Positions 38,995 to 46,267 of a DNA stretch of 46,267 bases are shown piece after piece (position 1 is the first letter of the stretch; every line of letters begins with the position of its first letter). The notes under the pieces were generated by a model. The model saw nothing but the letters and a program-made list of their open reading frames with translations. It ran no database searches and was not told where the DNA came from. The translations under genes were made by a program, and so were the position numbers. Source of the stretch: Symbiodinium natans. Lineage: Eukaryota; Sar; Dinophyceae; Suessiales; Symbiodiniaceae. The DNA lies in assembly GCA_905221605.1 (NCBI GenBank), contig CAJNDS010000975.1, positions 1 through 46,267 of the forward strand, in the 5' to 3' direction.

Positions 38995-39092
38995 CGTCCT
39001 AAGCTCCTTAAGTGCCGTAAGATGGTTAAAAGTACAGTTCTAAGTACACTCATATTTGGTGAATAAGTACCATGAACCTCCAAGTAGCCCTA
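38995..39092. mobile_element. family D element, right half only
   Basis: CTTAAGTGCCGTAAGATGGT...GTACCATGAACCTCCAAGTA matches the right part of the copy at 29971. The left inverted end is missing. Confidence 0.65.
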
Positions 39093-39129
39093 AGCCCTAA
39101 ACCCTAAACTCTAAACCTCTGTAATAAAG

Positions 39130-39249
39130 ACGTGGATCTGGTGTGGGCAGCTGGTGCCAAGGCAGCTCAAGCGGGCTTTCAGCCAGCCTGCGCGGCGAAC
39201 TCCACAGCTCTTGCATATGGGAGGCCCCCGCCCGTTCCTTGTGTTGGGG
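39130..39249 (+). CDS. exon candidate, 120 bp
   Basis: After CCCTAAA units; acceptor TGTAATAAAG|, donor TTGGGG|GTTTAGGG. Reads VDLVWAAGAKAAQAGFQPAC then AANSTALAYGRPPPVPCVG. Confidence 0.6.
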
Positions 39250-39340
39250 GTTTAGGGTTAGGTTTCGGGTTTAGGGTTTAGGGTTTAAGGTTAGGGTTTG
39301 GTAGGGGAATGAAGGAGCTCGCACAAACAGCAGTAGCAAA

Positions 39341-39456
39341 CTAGCAGTCCTTAATAGGGATTCTAGTTGCCCGATTAGAGTCCCTATAAACAGAGGGATT
39401 ATATAGTACCACTATTAGAATCCCTATTAAGGACTGTTAGTAGAAGGTGGAACATC
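39341..39456. mobile_element. family A element, diverged left end
   Basis: Inverted arms CTAGCAGTCCTTAATAGGGA (39341) and TCCCTATTAAGGACTGTTAG (39421-39440), then GGTGGAACATCCC at the right end. The left TTGGGATG end is lost. Confidence 0.65.
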
Positions 39457-39493
39457 CCCTAAACCCTAAACCCTAAACCCTAAGCATGTTAAG

Positions 39494-39572
39494 GGTTTGG
39501 TGTTTAAAGTCCACTCTGTGCTCCTGGCCTCCCCATGCGAGATGCAACTAGCTTGGGAGTTGAGCCCTTCAA
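39494..39572 (+). CDS. exon candidate, unassigned
   Basis: After a CCCTAAA array; acceptor GCATGTTAAG|, donor CTTCAA|GTTTAGGG from the repeat. Reads GLVFKVHSVLLASPCEMQLA then WELSPS. Confidence 0.6.
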
Positions 39573-40018
39573 GTTTAGGGTTTTAGGTTTTAGGTTTTAG
39601 GGTTTAGGGTTTAGGGTAAGCGCTGAGTTTAGATAATGTGGTGGAAGGTTTGTGTTTGGTGCTTTGCCTGTGAATGTCCGTCCTTTCCTTACTCGCCTGC
39701 AACACGTCACCACATGAAAATAGGGGTGCCTGTTTTACCCAAAAATACTATAATCCTTGTAGACGAACCCTGAAAAGGGTACCCCTATTTTTCGGAAACA
39801 GCCACATTGTTTGTGGTGGGTTGATCGGAACTTCAACTAAAGCAGACATCGACCTAAAGCAAACACTGAAGCTAAATGACCCAGGAAAAATTTGGAAATG
39901 CCGATGGAAAGGGTTTAGGGCTTAGGGTTTAGGGTTTTAGGGCAGAGGGTTTAGGGCTTAGGGTAACCCTAAACCCTAAACCCTAAACCCGAAAAAAACC
40001 TACGAGTCCACTCAGCAG

Positions 40019-40141
40019 AATGCACATTGCACATCGTTGATACCCTCCACCTTTGCTTCCGAAGATTCACAGGCCCCAAGAAGTCGTTCAGACTCCCTCC
40101 GCATCTCGGGCCACCCTCTGCAAGCTTCGAGGGCCTCAGGG
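40019..40141 (+). CDS. exon candidate, 123 bp
   Basis: After a CCCTAAA array; acceptor ACTCAGCAG|, donor CAGGG|GTTTAGGG. Reads CTLHIVDTLHLCFRRFTGPK then KSFRLPPHLGPPSASFEGLR. Confidence 0.65.
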
Positions 40142-40392
40142 GTTTAGGGTTTAGGGTTTAGGGTTCAGGGTTTAGGGTTGAGGGTCCCGAAGCCCAAAGC
40201 AGATAAGGGCTTGGGGCTGTAAGATGGGCTTGAGGATGGGGCTTCGCGGATTGAGCAGCATCCATTGCTTCGCTGAAAGGACCCTAAACCCTAAACCCTA
40301 AACCCCAAACCCCAAACCCCAAACCCTAAACCCTAAACCCTAACCCTAAACCCTAAACCCCTGAGCCCCTCGAAACTTGTCATTCTTTGCAG

Positions 40393-40416
40393 CGGAACCT
40401 GTGAGGAGCTGACGCA
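40393..40416 (+). CDS. 24-nt microexon candidate
   Basis: Good acceptor CATTCTTTGCAG| and donor GACGCA|GTGAGC. Reads GTCEELT. Length is too short to judge coding character. Confidence 0.3.
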
Positions 40417-41099
40417 GTGAGCGCAGTGAGCTTCGCCCGGTAGCGCTGAGACAAAAGTGCGCCGGGCCTTGGGGGTTCGGGTTTAGGGTATGAGGGTTTT
40501 GGGTATCAGGGTTTAGGGTATCAGGGTTTTGGGTTCGGGTTTAGGGTATCAGGGTTTTGGGGAGGCAACCCAAAATCTGAACGCCCCATTCCTCACACAG
40601 TCTTCTTCAGCTAAGATATCGAAGTCCTATGAGGCCTCATAGCTTTTGGAAGTATTGAGCCGGGATTTAATGTACGGTTGTTTCGGCTCGGGGTTTGGAT
40701 CTGCCTTCGATGATTTCGATAACTTTTCAAGACTTGTGCTGGAGTCTCAAAGGAGATCTTGCAACCCTAAACCCTAAGCCCGAAGCCCAAAAACCCTAGT
40801 GAGTGCCTTGTGCACTCAAGGGCTCCTATGCAAAACAAGCTGTATAGAATGGAAATAAAGTTTTCTTTGTACGGGGAGATGATCTTGGGGTTGTATTCTG
40901 ATGTGCTTTTAAAAGAACGTTAGGATGATATAAGTGTTCATCGAGAAGCTGGTTTGAATGCATGAACTACAGTCATAGTTCACTTAACATTACGCCTGTG
41001 TTCCTTGAGATCACTCTTTTTCCTCTTTCACATGGTGCGGCCCACCCCTGCCGCATCCTCTGCCCGCCTCGACCTGACGTTTTAGTCAAACTCCGTCAA

Positions 41100-41410
41100 A
41101 ACTCTTGGAAATGTTCATGACAACCAACCGGGACAATTTTCATTCAGAAGAAATGCACGAAATCTTCTTTTACCGATCTTTTGAGAAAAAATGTGCAGCA
41201 GCTGAAACGTGAATCGAGCAGAGGCCCTTCGCCTGGACGATTCCATGAACTTTCCTCGAATTTTCCTGAGATGGTCCGGAGACCGTTGCCATGAAATTTT
41301 CAGGAAGTTTCATTACTCTGATAATGAAATTTCCGGGAACGCTCATAAAAGAACAATCCTTGAAAATTCCGGGAAGTTTCATAAAGATGGAACTTGCCGG
41401 TAAATGTTGT
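41100..41410. repeat. GAAATTTCCGGGAAG-type short repeats
   Basis: Several variants of GGAAATTTTC/GAAATTTCCGGGAA and GGAAGTTTCAT in both orientations. No exon seen. Confidence 0.5.
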
Positions 41411-41472
41411 TAACCCTATTCCGGATCAAATTTTCCACCCTTTTTGTTATGGTCCACTGCCGGCGTGCGCAG

Positions 41473-41526
41473 AGGACGTGGGCAGGGGTGTTCTCAGGGC
41501 ACTGAAGGAGCGTAGCGTGTGCCCGG
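41473..41526 (+). CDS. exon candidate, 54 bp
   Basis: Acceptor GGCGTGCGCAG|, donor GCCCG|GGTTTGG region. Reads DVGRGVLRALKERSVCP. Confidence 0.5.
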
Positions 41527-41580
41527 GTTTGGGGTTTAAGGTTTCGGGTTTAGGGTTTCGTTTCTATTAACCATCCAAAG

Positions 41581-41711
41581 GTTGTGTGGAACAAGTTTGC
41601 ACAACTTCTGCCTTTTTGCACGCTTTATGAACTGACACTCTGGTTCGCGGTTGGGCAAGCCGGTGGACTTTCAAGAGGGAGGATGTCTCCTCATGTCTCC
41701 TCCACCGCGAC
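41581..41711 (+). CDS. exon candidate, 131 bp
   Basis: Acceptor CCATCCAAAG|, donor GCGAC|GTAGGTTTAGGG. Reads VVWNKFAQLLPFCTLYELTL then WFAVGQAGGLSRGRMSPHVS. Strong coding character. Confidence 0.65.
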
Positions 41712-41712
41712 G

Positions 41713-41772
41713 TAGGTTTAGGGTTTAGGGTTTAGGGTTTAGGGTTTAGGGTTTAGGGTTTAGGGTTTAGGT
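41713..41772. repeat. (TTTAGGG)n array directly at an exon end
   Basis: Eight units starting 3 bp after the preceding exon. Confidence 0.95.
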
Positions 41773-41789
41773 TTCGTAGAATTAGAAGC

Positions 41790-41998
41790 TCGACGTGACA
41801 GGGGCATATCCGGGTTCTGTTTCTCTCTCTCGTTGTCTCTCTGGCGTGACGTGACAGTGATATGTCCGTGTTCTCTGTCCACCTCTCTTTGTCTCTCTGA
41901 CGTGAAAGCAGTATATCCAAGTTCTCTCTCTCTTGTTCTTTCTTGCTCTCTTTCTCTTTATCTTTCTCTTTCTCTTTCTCTTTCTCTTTCTCTTTCTT
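41790..41998. repeat. degenerate tandem repeat and (CTTTCT)n tract
   Basis: Three degenerate units of GACGTGACAG...ATATCC...TTCTCTCTCTC, then CTTTCT units to 41998. Confidence 0.85.
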
Positions 41999-42073
41999 AA
42001 AGAAACCCGATAACCCGAGCCAAACCCATGAACCTTTCGACCTTAGATCGTAGCACCCTTAACCTTCCAAAAG

Positions 42074-42176
42074 CTCTGGCATGGAAGTTTTGCCCAAATG
42101 CCAGCGTGCGTTCATCTGGCACGGCCACCGACCCATACAGGAACGCCGCCAGTCAGCAAGAGGGCGGACTAAGGGG
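42074..42176 (+). CDS. exon candidate, unassigned
   Basis: Acceptor CTTCCAAAAG|, donor AAGGGG|GTTTTG. Reads LAWKFCPNASVRSSGTATDP then YRNAASQQEGGLR. Confidence 0.55.
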
Positions 42177-42862
42177 GTTTTGGGCGTCCGGGTTGGGGCC
42201 TTGGAGGTTTCCCGAAACCCGAAACCCCACACCTGAAGGGGTTTTTGAGGGTGCAAGTTGAGCCAGCTCGAGGCCTACTGAGCTACCAAGTGAGACATAA
42301 ACCCTGCATACCCCATAACGTAACCCTAAACCCGTGGACTTGAAGGCTTGTGACTCAGAACCAGTTTTGTAGAGACACTTATTGGAGCATAAACGGACGG
42401 GGCAAGTATTCGACCCTCAACCTTAAACTCAAAACCCTCTTCCCCATAGACCAAACCCTAAACCCTAATCCCGAAACTCTGCTCATCTTGGGTGTTCGCA
42501 TCCCTCGTCGCACCTTCAGCTTTTACGCCGCTTGGCGGACCCAAACCTTGAACCCTAAAGGGCTTACAGGGCTTTTCATAGGGTAGATCGGGTTGTAGAG
42601 GGTTTAAAGGGCGTGCAGGGGTTTACAGGGCTTACAGGGGCTTATGGGATTCATAGAGTGCAGAGGGTTTCGGGAACCCTCTTCGCGGCAACATGAGGCC
42701 ATCCCATCAGAGCATGGCTGAGCAGACGAACAGCGGGAAGTTGCGAATTGGCAAAGTCCTGTCTCTTTGTCATAGTGGGGTAACGTTCTGCATTTTTAAG
42801 GGTACTTAAACTCCATAAGAAATAACAGTTCTATTTTTAACACTCTCCCAACCATTAACTAG

Positions 42863-43137
42863 GTCTATCGTCACGATTGCGCTGTCAATCGCCCTGGCGA
42901 TCCTTGCCTTTATCCTGCTTCGCACTGAGATTGCTCCGCCTGCTTTGGGCTTCACAATCATTGGCCTGGTGGGCGTCTTGTTCCTGGTGGGCGCGACTGC
43001 CCTGGGCATCGTGACGTCCTTCGAGGGGAGATCCCCGTCTTCGTCGCCTGTGAGACCCATCAGCAAGGGCGAGACGGCGCGCAATCATGAGGAGGAGCGC
43101 GTTTGGGCCGTCATGAGCCATGGAGATCTGGAGTCGG
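42863..43137 (+). CDS. exon of RING-H2 gene: two transmembrane helices
   Basis: Acceptor CCATTAACTAG|. Reads IVTIALSIALAILAFILLRT then PPALGFTIIGLVGVLFLVGA, two clear hydrophobic helices, followed by a polar tail HEEERVWAVMSHGDLESG. The end is placed before GAAACC (GA donor), because phase 1 fits the next exon. Its position before the RING exons suggests a membrane-anchored ubiquitin ligase. Confidence 0.65.
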
Positions 43138-43321
43138 GAAACCCTGAGTTTCTTAGTTCGCCGTTAGTTGAACTTTACACTTGTTGGGGTTCCTTATGTA
43201 TAGGAATGTTGAAGTTTACCTTTTTTTCTTCCTTATGTAGTAGGAACATTAAAGTTTAACCTTTTTTCCCCCTTGGTTATTGGAGAAGTAAGGTTTCAGA
43301 AGGTTGCCCTCAAGCCAGCAG

Positions 43322-43389
43322 GGTCAAGACACATCGACCTCAAGACCTCCGCGAGCGTGGTGCCGGTGCCAAAGCCAGATGCCTCGGCT
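43322..43389 (+). CDS. linker exon of RING-H2 gene
   Basis: Acceptor CAAGCCAGCAG|, canonical donor TCGGCT|GTGAGC. In the required phase reads SRHIDLKTSASVVPVPKPDA then SA and ends in phase 0, matching the RING exon. A second frame is also open. Confidence 0.5.
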
Positions 43390-43422
43390 GTGAGCAAGGC
43401 CTGAGGCCCCAAACCCCAAACT

Positions 43423-43532
43423 TTGGGATGCTCCCCCTTATGCCAGCACTTCTTAGTAGGGAGTATCGTACTCCATATTCTAGTAGCTGTAATCCTTATT
43501 AGGGACTGTTAGTATAAGGGGGAGCATCCCAA
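43423..43532. mobile_element. family A element with perfect 9-bp target duplication
   Basis: Ends TTGGGATGCTCCCCCTTAT and ATAAGGGGGAGCATCCCAA are perfect 19-bp inverted repeats. The element is flanked on both sides by CCCCAAACT (43414-43422 and 43533-43541). It sits in an intron of the RING-H2 gene. Confidence 0.9.
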
Positions 43533-43668
43533 CCCCAAACTCATAGATGTAAGACCACACCAAGAAGCCTTCTTTTTGGGAACCACCAGGGACCGTACAG
43601 ATTGTGAATAGGGCTGAGGGCTTGGAAGCCCTAGCGCCACATTAGACTAGACCTTTAAGGGTAGTTAT

Positions 43669-43790
43669 TTTGGCCCCTTAACATGGTCTCTGACCTTTCT
43701 TAAAAGGTTCTGAAGTATGGGCCCTTGGGTTTATAGGTACATATAAGGGGTCCCCGCTTTATACGGCCCCATATGAAGGGACCATGGAAC
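43669..43790. mobile_element. family B inverted-repeat element
   Basis: GGCCCCTTAACATGGTCTC...GGGACCATGGAAC with internal GGTTCTGAAGTATGGGCCCT and a TATAAGGGGTCCCC segment. In an intron of the RING-H2 gene. Confidence 0.75.
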
Positions 43791-43874
43791 TAAACCCTAC
43801 ACCCTAAACCCCAAACCCTAAACCCTAGGGCCCTAGACCATGTAACTGCCCTAAGAAAACCCTCTTCACCAAAG

Positions 43875-43964
43875 CTGGCAGCCCCGGAGGCTTGCGCGCT
43901 CTGCCCGAAGACGTTCGGGTGCAACACCCAGGTGGCAGTGCTCCCTTGCGGGCACATCTTTCAC
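43875..43964 (+). CDS. RING-H2 exon, first half of the finger
   Basis: Acceptor TTCACCAAAG|, reads LAAPEACALCPKTFGCNTQV then AVLPCGHIFH; 30 codons, phase 0. Supplies C-x2-C-x14-C-x-H-x2-H. The exon ends before GCGCCT, a GC donor. RING-H2 domains bind two zinc ions and recruit an E2 in ubiquitin transfer. Confidence 0.7.
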
Positions 43965-44209
43965 GCGCCTCGGCGCGAGAAGCGAGTTTTTGATAGTTTT
44001 TGTCGGCTTTCCTGAATTTCGCAAAGACCCTGCAAGGTCCAAATTCTAAGCCTCAAACCCTGGACGAATCCTCGGCCTTAAGAGGGGTGCTTTCTCGTGC
44101 GTTTGGGGTGGAGCCCGGGCATGAATTCGGAGGCCTGTCATGGGGTTTTCGAAAGTCCTTGCGGGTTACCCCTGCATACTACCACGCAGACTCTCGAATT
44201 CCCGTCAAG

Positions 44210-44284
44210 GTCAAGTGCATCGTACCGTGGTCGATGACTGAAGCAGGATCACGCTGTCCGCAGTGCAGGGAATCCTTTCGTGCA
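44210..44284 (+). CDS. RING-H2 exon, second half of the finger
   Basis: Acceptor TTCCCGTCAAG|, canonical donor CGTGCA|GTAAGC; 25 codons, phase 0. Reads VKCIVPWSMTEAGSRCPQCR then ESFRA. It completes the finger as H-x2-C-x12-C-x2-C. The 245-bp intron between the halves is GC-AG. Confidence 0.7.
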
Positions 44285-44345
44285 GTAAGCAAGCACCCGA
44301 AAGGAGGAAATTCTCGATGTGCGACAACGCTGTCCTCTAGTTAAA

Positions 44346-44484
44346 GGTTTCATGGGCCCTTAATATGGTCCCCTACCCTCTTTGAAGGGTTCTGATGCGT
44401 GTGCCCTTCGGTTGTATAGGGTTTCTAGGGGATACATACGGGGGGGCGACTTTTGAGGGCCCCAGACGAAGGGACCATGAAACC
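44346..44484. mobile_element. family B inverted-repeat element, best-preserved copy
   Basis: GGTTTCATGGGCCCTT at the left and AAGGGACCATGAAACC at the right form 16-bp inverted ends with one mismatch; 139 bp. No obvious target duplication. It lies in the intron after the second RING exon. Confidence 0.8.
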
Positions 44485-44494
44485 ATTTCAAGAG

Positions 44495-44547
44495 GGTCCT
44501 CTGGGCCCTGCACGAAGTGTCGAGAGCTGTACGCCGCGCATGGGCAT
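44495..44547 (+). CDS. exon candidate, frame uncertain
   Basis: Acceptor TTTCAAGAG|, donor GGGCAT|GTAGAG. VLWALHEVSRAVRRAWA in one frame and GPLGPARSVESCTPRMG in another (the latter fits the phase of the RING exon) are both open. Confidence 0.35.
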
Positions 44548-44595
44548 GTAGAGGGCCCGGCATCCCCTCCCTTTTTCGATAGGAGCTTCCTAATC

Positions 44596-44757
44596 CCTAA
44601 ACCCTAAACCCTAAACCCTAAACCCTAAACCCTAAACCCTAAACCCTAAACCCTAAACCCTAAACCCTAAACCCTAAACCCTAAACCCTAAACCCTAAAC
44701 CCTAAACCCTAAACCCTAAACCCTAAACCCTAACCCTAAACCCTAGACCCTAAACCC
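44596..44757. repeat. (CCCTAAA)n array, over 20 units
   Basis: The longest near-perfect array in the window. Confidence 0.95.
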
Positions 44758-44825
44758 CATACTTCACCGAATCAGGCGTCATGACCTTGCACTTCAGTCC
44801 TAACACCGAGATCCTAAACCCGGAG

Positions 44826-44894
44826 CCCCGAAGAAGAGCAGACTAATTGAGGAGGACTTTGTGGTCAGGGATTGGCGAGCTCGCAGTCCATTAT
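44826..44894 (+). CDS. exon candidate, unassigned
   Basis: Acceptor AAACCCGGAG|, donor CATTAT|GTAAAA. Reads PKKSRLIEEDFVVRDWRARS then PL. It follows the long CCCTAAA array. Confidence 0.5.
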
Positions 44895-44957
44895 GTAAAA
44901 AGCCTGGGCAGCTAAAAGCTGCTCTGCTAGGCTAGGCCCGGTATTCCTCCCCCACAG

Positions 44958-45019
44958 TTTTCCTCCATTCGTGATGGATGATGAGAGTTGGGAGTTTCCA
45001 CCGAAACAGTCCGAATCAG
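44958..45019 (+). CDS. exon candidate, unassigned
   Basis: Strong pyrimidine acceptor TATTCCTCCCCCACAG|; reads FPPFVMDDESWEFPPKQSES, possible GC donor AATCAG|GCATCG. An overlapping frame further right (about 45022-45138) reads VVALEFSNQNEWTFEEYGRP, so exon limits here are not settled. Confidence 0.4.
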
Positions 45020-45405
45020 GCATCGTTATGTTGTGGCGTTGGAGTTCTCCAACCAAAACGAGTGGACTTTTGAGGAATATGGTCGGCCTGCAGGAGTGCT
45101 CCCCCCTTTGTGGCGCTTTACTGTAACTTTAGATCCTTAGCCTTTTTGGGTCTGTTGGGTTTCTTAACAAGGCAGCTAAAAGTTTGATTTTTTACTACCC
45201 TCCTAAGTGCAGCCAAGCCCCACTAGGCTCGGTTTCCTCCTTCTGTGGGGAAGCTTAGCCAACAGGGCAGCGCCATTTGGGGGTTATCAAGATAGGGCAC
45301 CCCTAAAACAAACCCCCCAAGGAGTAGGATTCCGTTATAAAAAAGAGCCCAGTAAGGTACCCCCAAGTTCGCAAACCCCCGTTTTGCGCACATGAAAATG
45401 CTCAG

Positions 45406-45534
45406 CTCTATTTTGGGAGTCGAGATGCCCCCGTCTATCGCATCGAGATGCACGGGATCTGCACGGACAGGCTGATGCTGATTGTTGTATATTGTGGAGC
45501 AGAGAGACCCAGCACAAGACGGGAAGGAATCAAG
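45406..45534 (+). CDS. exon candidate, 43 codons
   Basis: Acceptor AAAATGCTCAG|, donor ATCAAG|GTTTAGGG from the repeat; phase 0 at both ends. Reads LYFGSRDAPVYRIEMHGICT, then DRLMLIVVYCGAERPSTRRE. One of the most convincing unassigned exons. Confidence 0.65.
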
Positions 45535-45639
45535 GTTTAGGGTTCAGGGTTTAGGGTTCAAGGTTTAGGGCTTAGGGTTTAGGGTTTCGGCTTTAGGCTT
45601 TAGGGTTTAGGGTTAGGGTTTAGGGAGGGGTTTGGCGGT

Positions 45640-46267
45640 TACACTGCTCATCAGCCAACCTGCTTGATGTTGGCCTGGCGAGGAGAGCTTCGGAGCTTCC
45701 GAGCCGGGAGAGCCTTTTTTTGAATTGAGGTGCCGTGTCGACAGGCTGGATGCCCCCCCCCTTCACCATCTTAGCGTCCTTGTCCATGCTGAGAGTGTGG
45801 TTGAAGATCAGTTCGCAATCATGCATACTACGAGTACAGGCAGATATCAGTTTGAATAACTCCCACGACTATGGGGCGGGTGTCAATGTCCAGCTAGACA
45901 ATAGTGCACAAATCGACAGGGCCTGGCCCACCGTAAATTGACTGGGTGCGGCATAATGCTCTCATCCGATATCAAGACCGAAATGCTTGAAACACCCCTT
46001 TGAATGAGACTAGACGGAGGAAGTGATTGCCTAGCATGATCCCGACCGACCACAGTCAGAGCAGGAAAAACTAACGAGCCCACCCACAGGACATGAACAA
46101 CGAAGAGATCTGATTTTTCCTTGATCTCTAAATGCTTGACCACATCTTGTGTCTTCGATTGCTGTTGAGTTGTTTGATACCTTTTGGGAGAAGATTATTA
46201 CCTTTGATGTTGGTTCAGAATGCTTCGGATATAGAATTGACAAATTTAAACTTAGGCTCGTATCGTT
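45640..46267. other. no confident gene
   Basis: After the last TTTAGGG array there is little repeat. A minus-strand stretch (45826-45720) reads HDCELIFNHTLSMDKDAKMV and could be an exon of an opposite-strand gene, but only one plausible splice site is seen. Confidence 0.35.

Larger units (their letters stand above)
12911..45635. repeat. dense interspersed telomere-type repeats, both orientations
   Basis: Dozens of arrays of (TTTAGGG)n or (CCCTAAA)n, from 2 to more than 20 units, are spread through the right 33 kb. Their orientation largely alternates. Most stretches with CCCTAAA on the left and TTTAGGG on the right contain exon-like sequence. Most stretches flanked the other way hold intron-like sequence. 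Degenerate units (CCCGAAA, CCCCAAA, TTCAGGG) surround the perfect ones. TTTAGGG is the telomere repeat reported for dinoflagellates and plants. Confidence 0.95.

Noticed and set aside
42806-43121. Minus-strand ORFs over the transmembrane exon
   Set aside because: The plus strand gives two clean hydrophobic helices and phase-matched splicing to the RING exons; the minus reading is the antisense of that exon.
44596-44757. A real chromosome end
   Set aside because: The longest CCCTAAA array is followed by over 1.5 kb containing good exon candidates, and similar arrays in both orientations occur every few hundred bases.

Overview
This window looks like nuclear DNA of a dinoflagellate, most plausibly a suessialean such as a Symbiodiniaceae or Polarella-like alga. 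The grounds are TTTAGGG telomere-type repeats scattered at very high density, a Ty1/copia polyprotein of the type common in these algae, very short exons, GC and GA 5' splice sites beside GT, and small terminal-inverted-repeat elements in introns. The genus is inferred, not proven.

Bases 1-12909 are one long LTR retrotransposon of Ty1/copia order on the minus strand, cut by the left window edge. Its 3261-codon ORF (12564-2779) encodes a coiled-coil N-terminal extension, a gag-like region, two CCCH zinc fingers, aspartic protease, integrase, reverse transcriptase and RNase H. A second open frame, shifted +1, starts just before the polyprotein stop and stays open to base 1 (940 codons). It carries a domain with motifs reminiscent of cytosine-5 methyltransferases. 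The junction, ACC TGA C, resembles +1 recoding sites. A candidate 290-bp LTR (12909-12620) lies against a telomere-type array.

Bases 12910-45635 look at first like repeat-rich non-coding DNA. They are better read as one or more plus-strand genes split into tiny exons. Blocks with a CCCTAAA array on the left and a TTTAGGG array on the right repeatedly contain short open stretches with good splice sites and coherent protein sequence. Blocks with the opposite flanks hold intron-like material: hairpin elements, satellites and microsatellites. The introns therefore begin with TTTAGGG arrays and end with CCCTAAA arrays, and the repeat itself (|GTTTAGGG) often supplies the 5' splice site.

Two genes can be recognised. 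A tubulin-tyrosine-ligase-like (TTLL) gene spans at least 22300-27463 in exons of 16-120 bp, with reading phase matching across most junctions. A membrane-anchored RING-H2 gene lies at 42863-44284, its RING split by a GC-AG intron. Other exons between 13.5 and 45.5 kb look coding but are unassigned.

At least four families of short inverted-repeat elements are present. One (TTGGGATG ends) has a perfect 9-bp target duplication in one copy and behaves like an introner in the TTLL gene. Two satellite regions stand out: a palindromic AAGTGTTAAGTTGG satellite at 14.0-15.6 kb, and a 32-bp satellite at 31.5-33.2 kb arranged in both orientations and flanked by GGTTCG-rich tracts.
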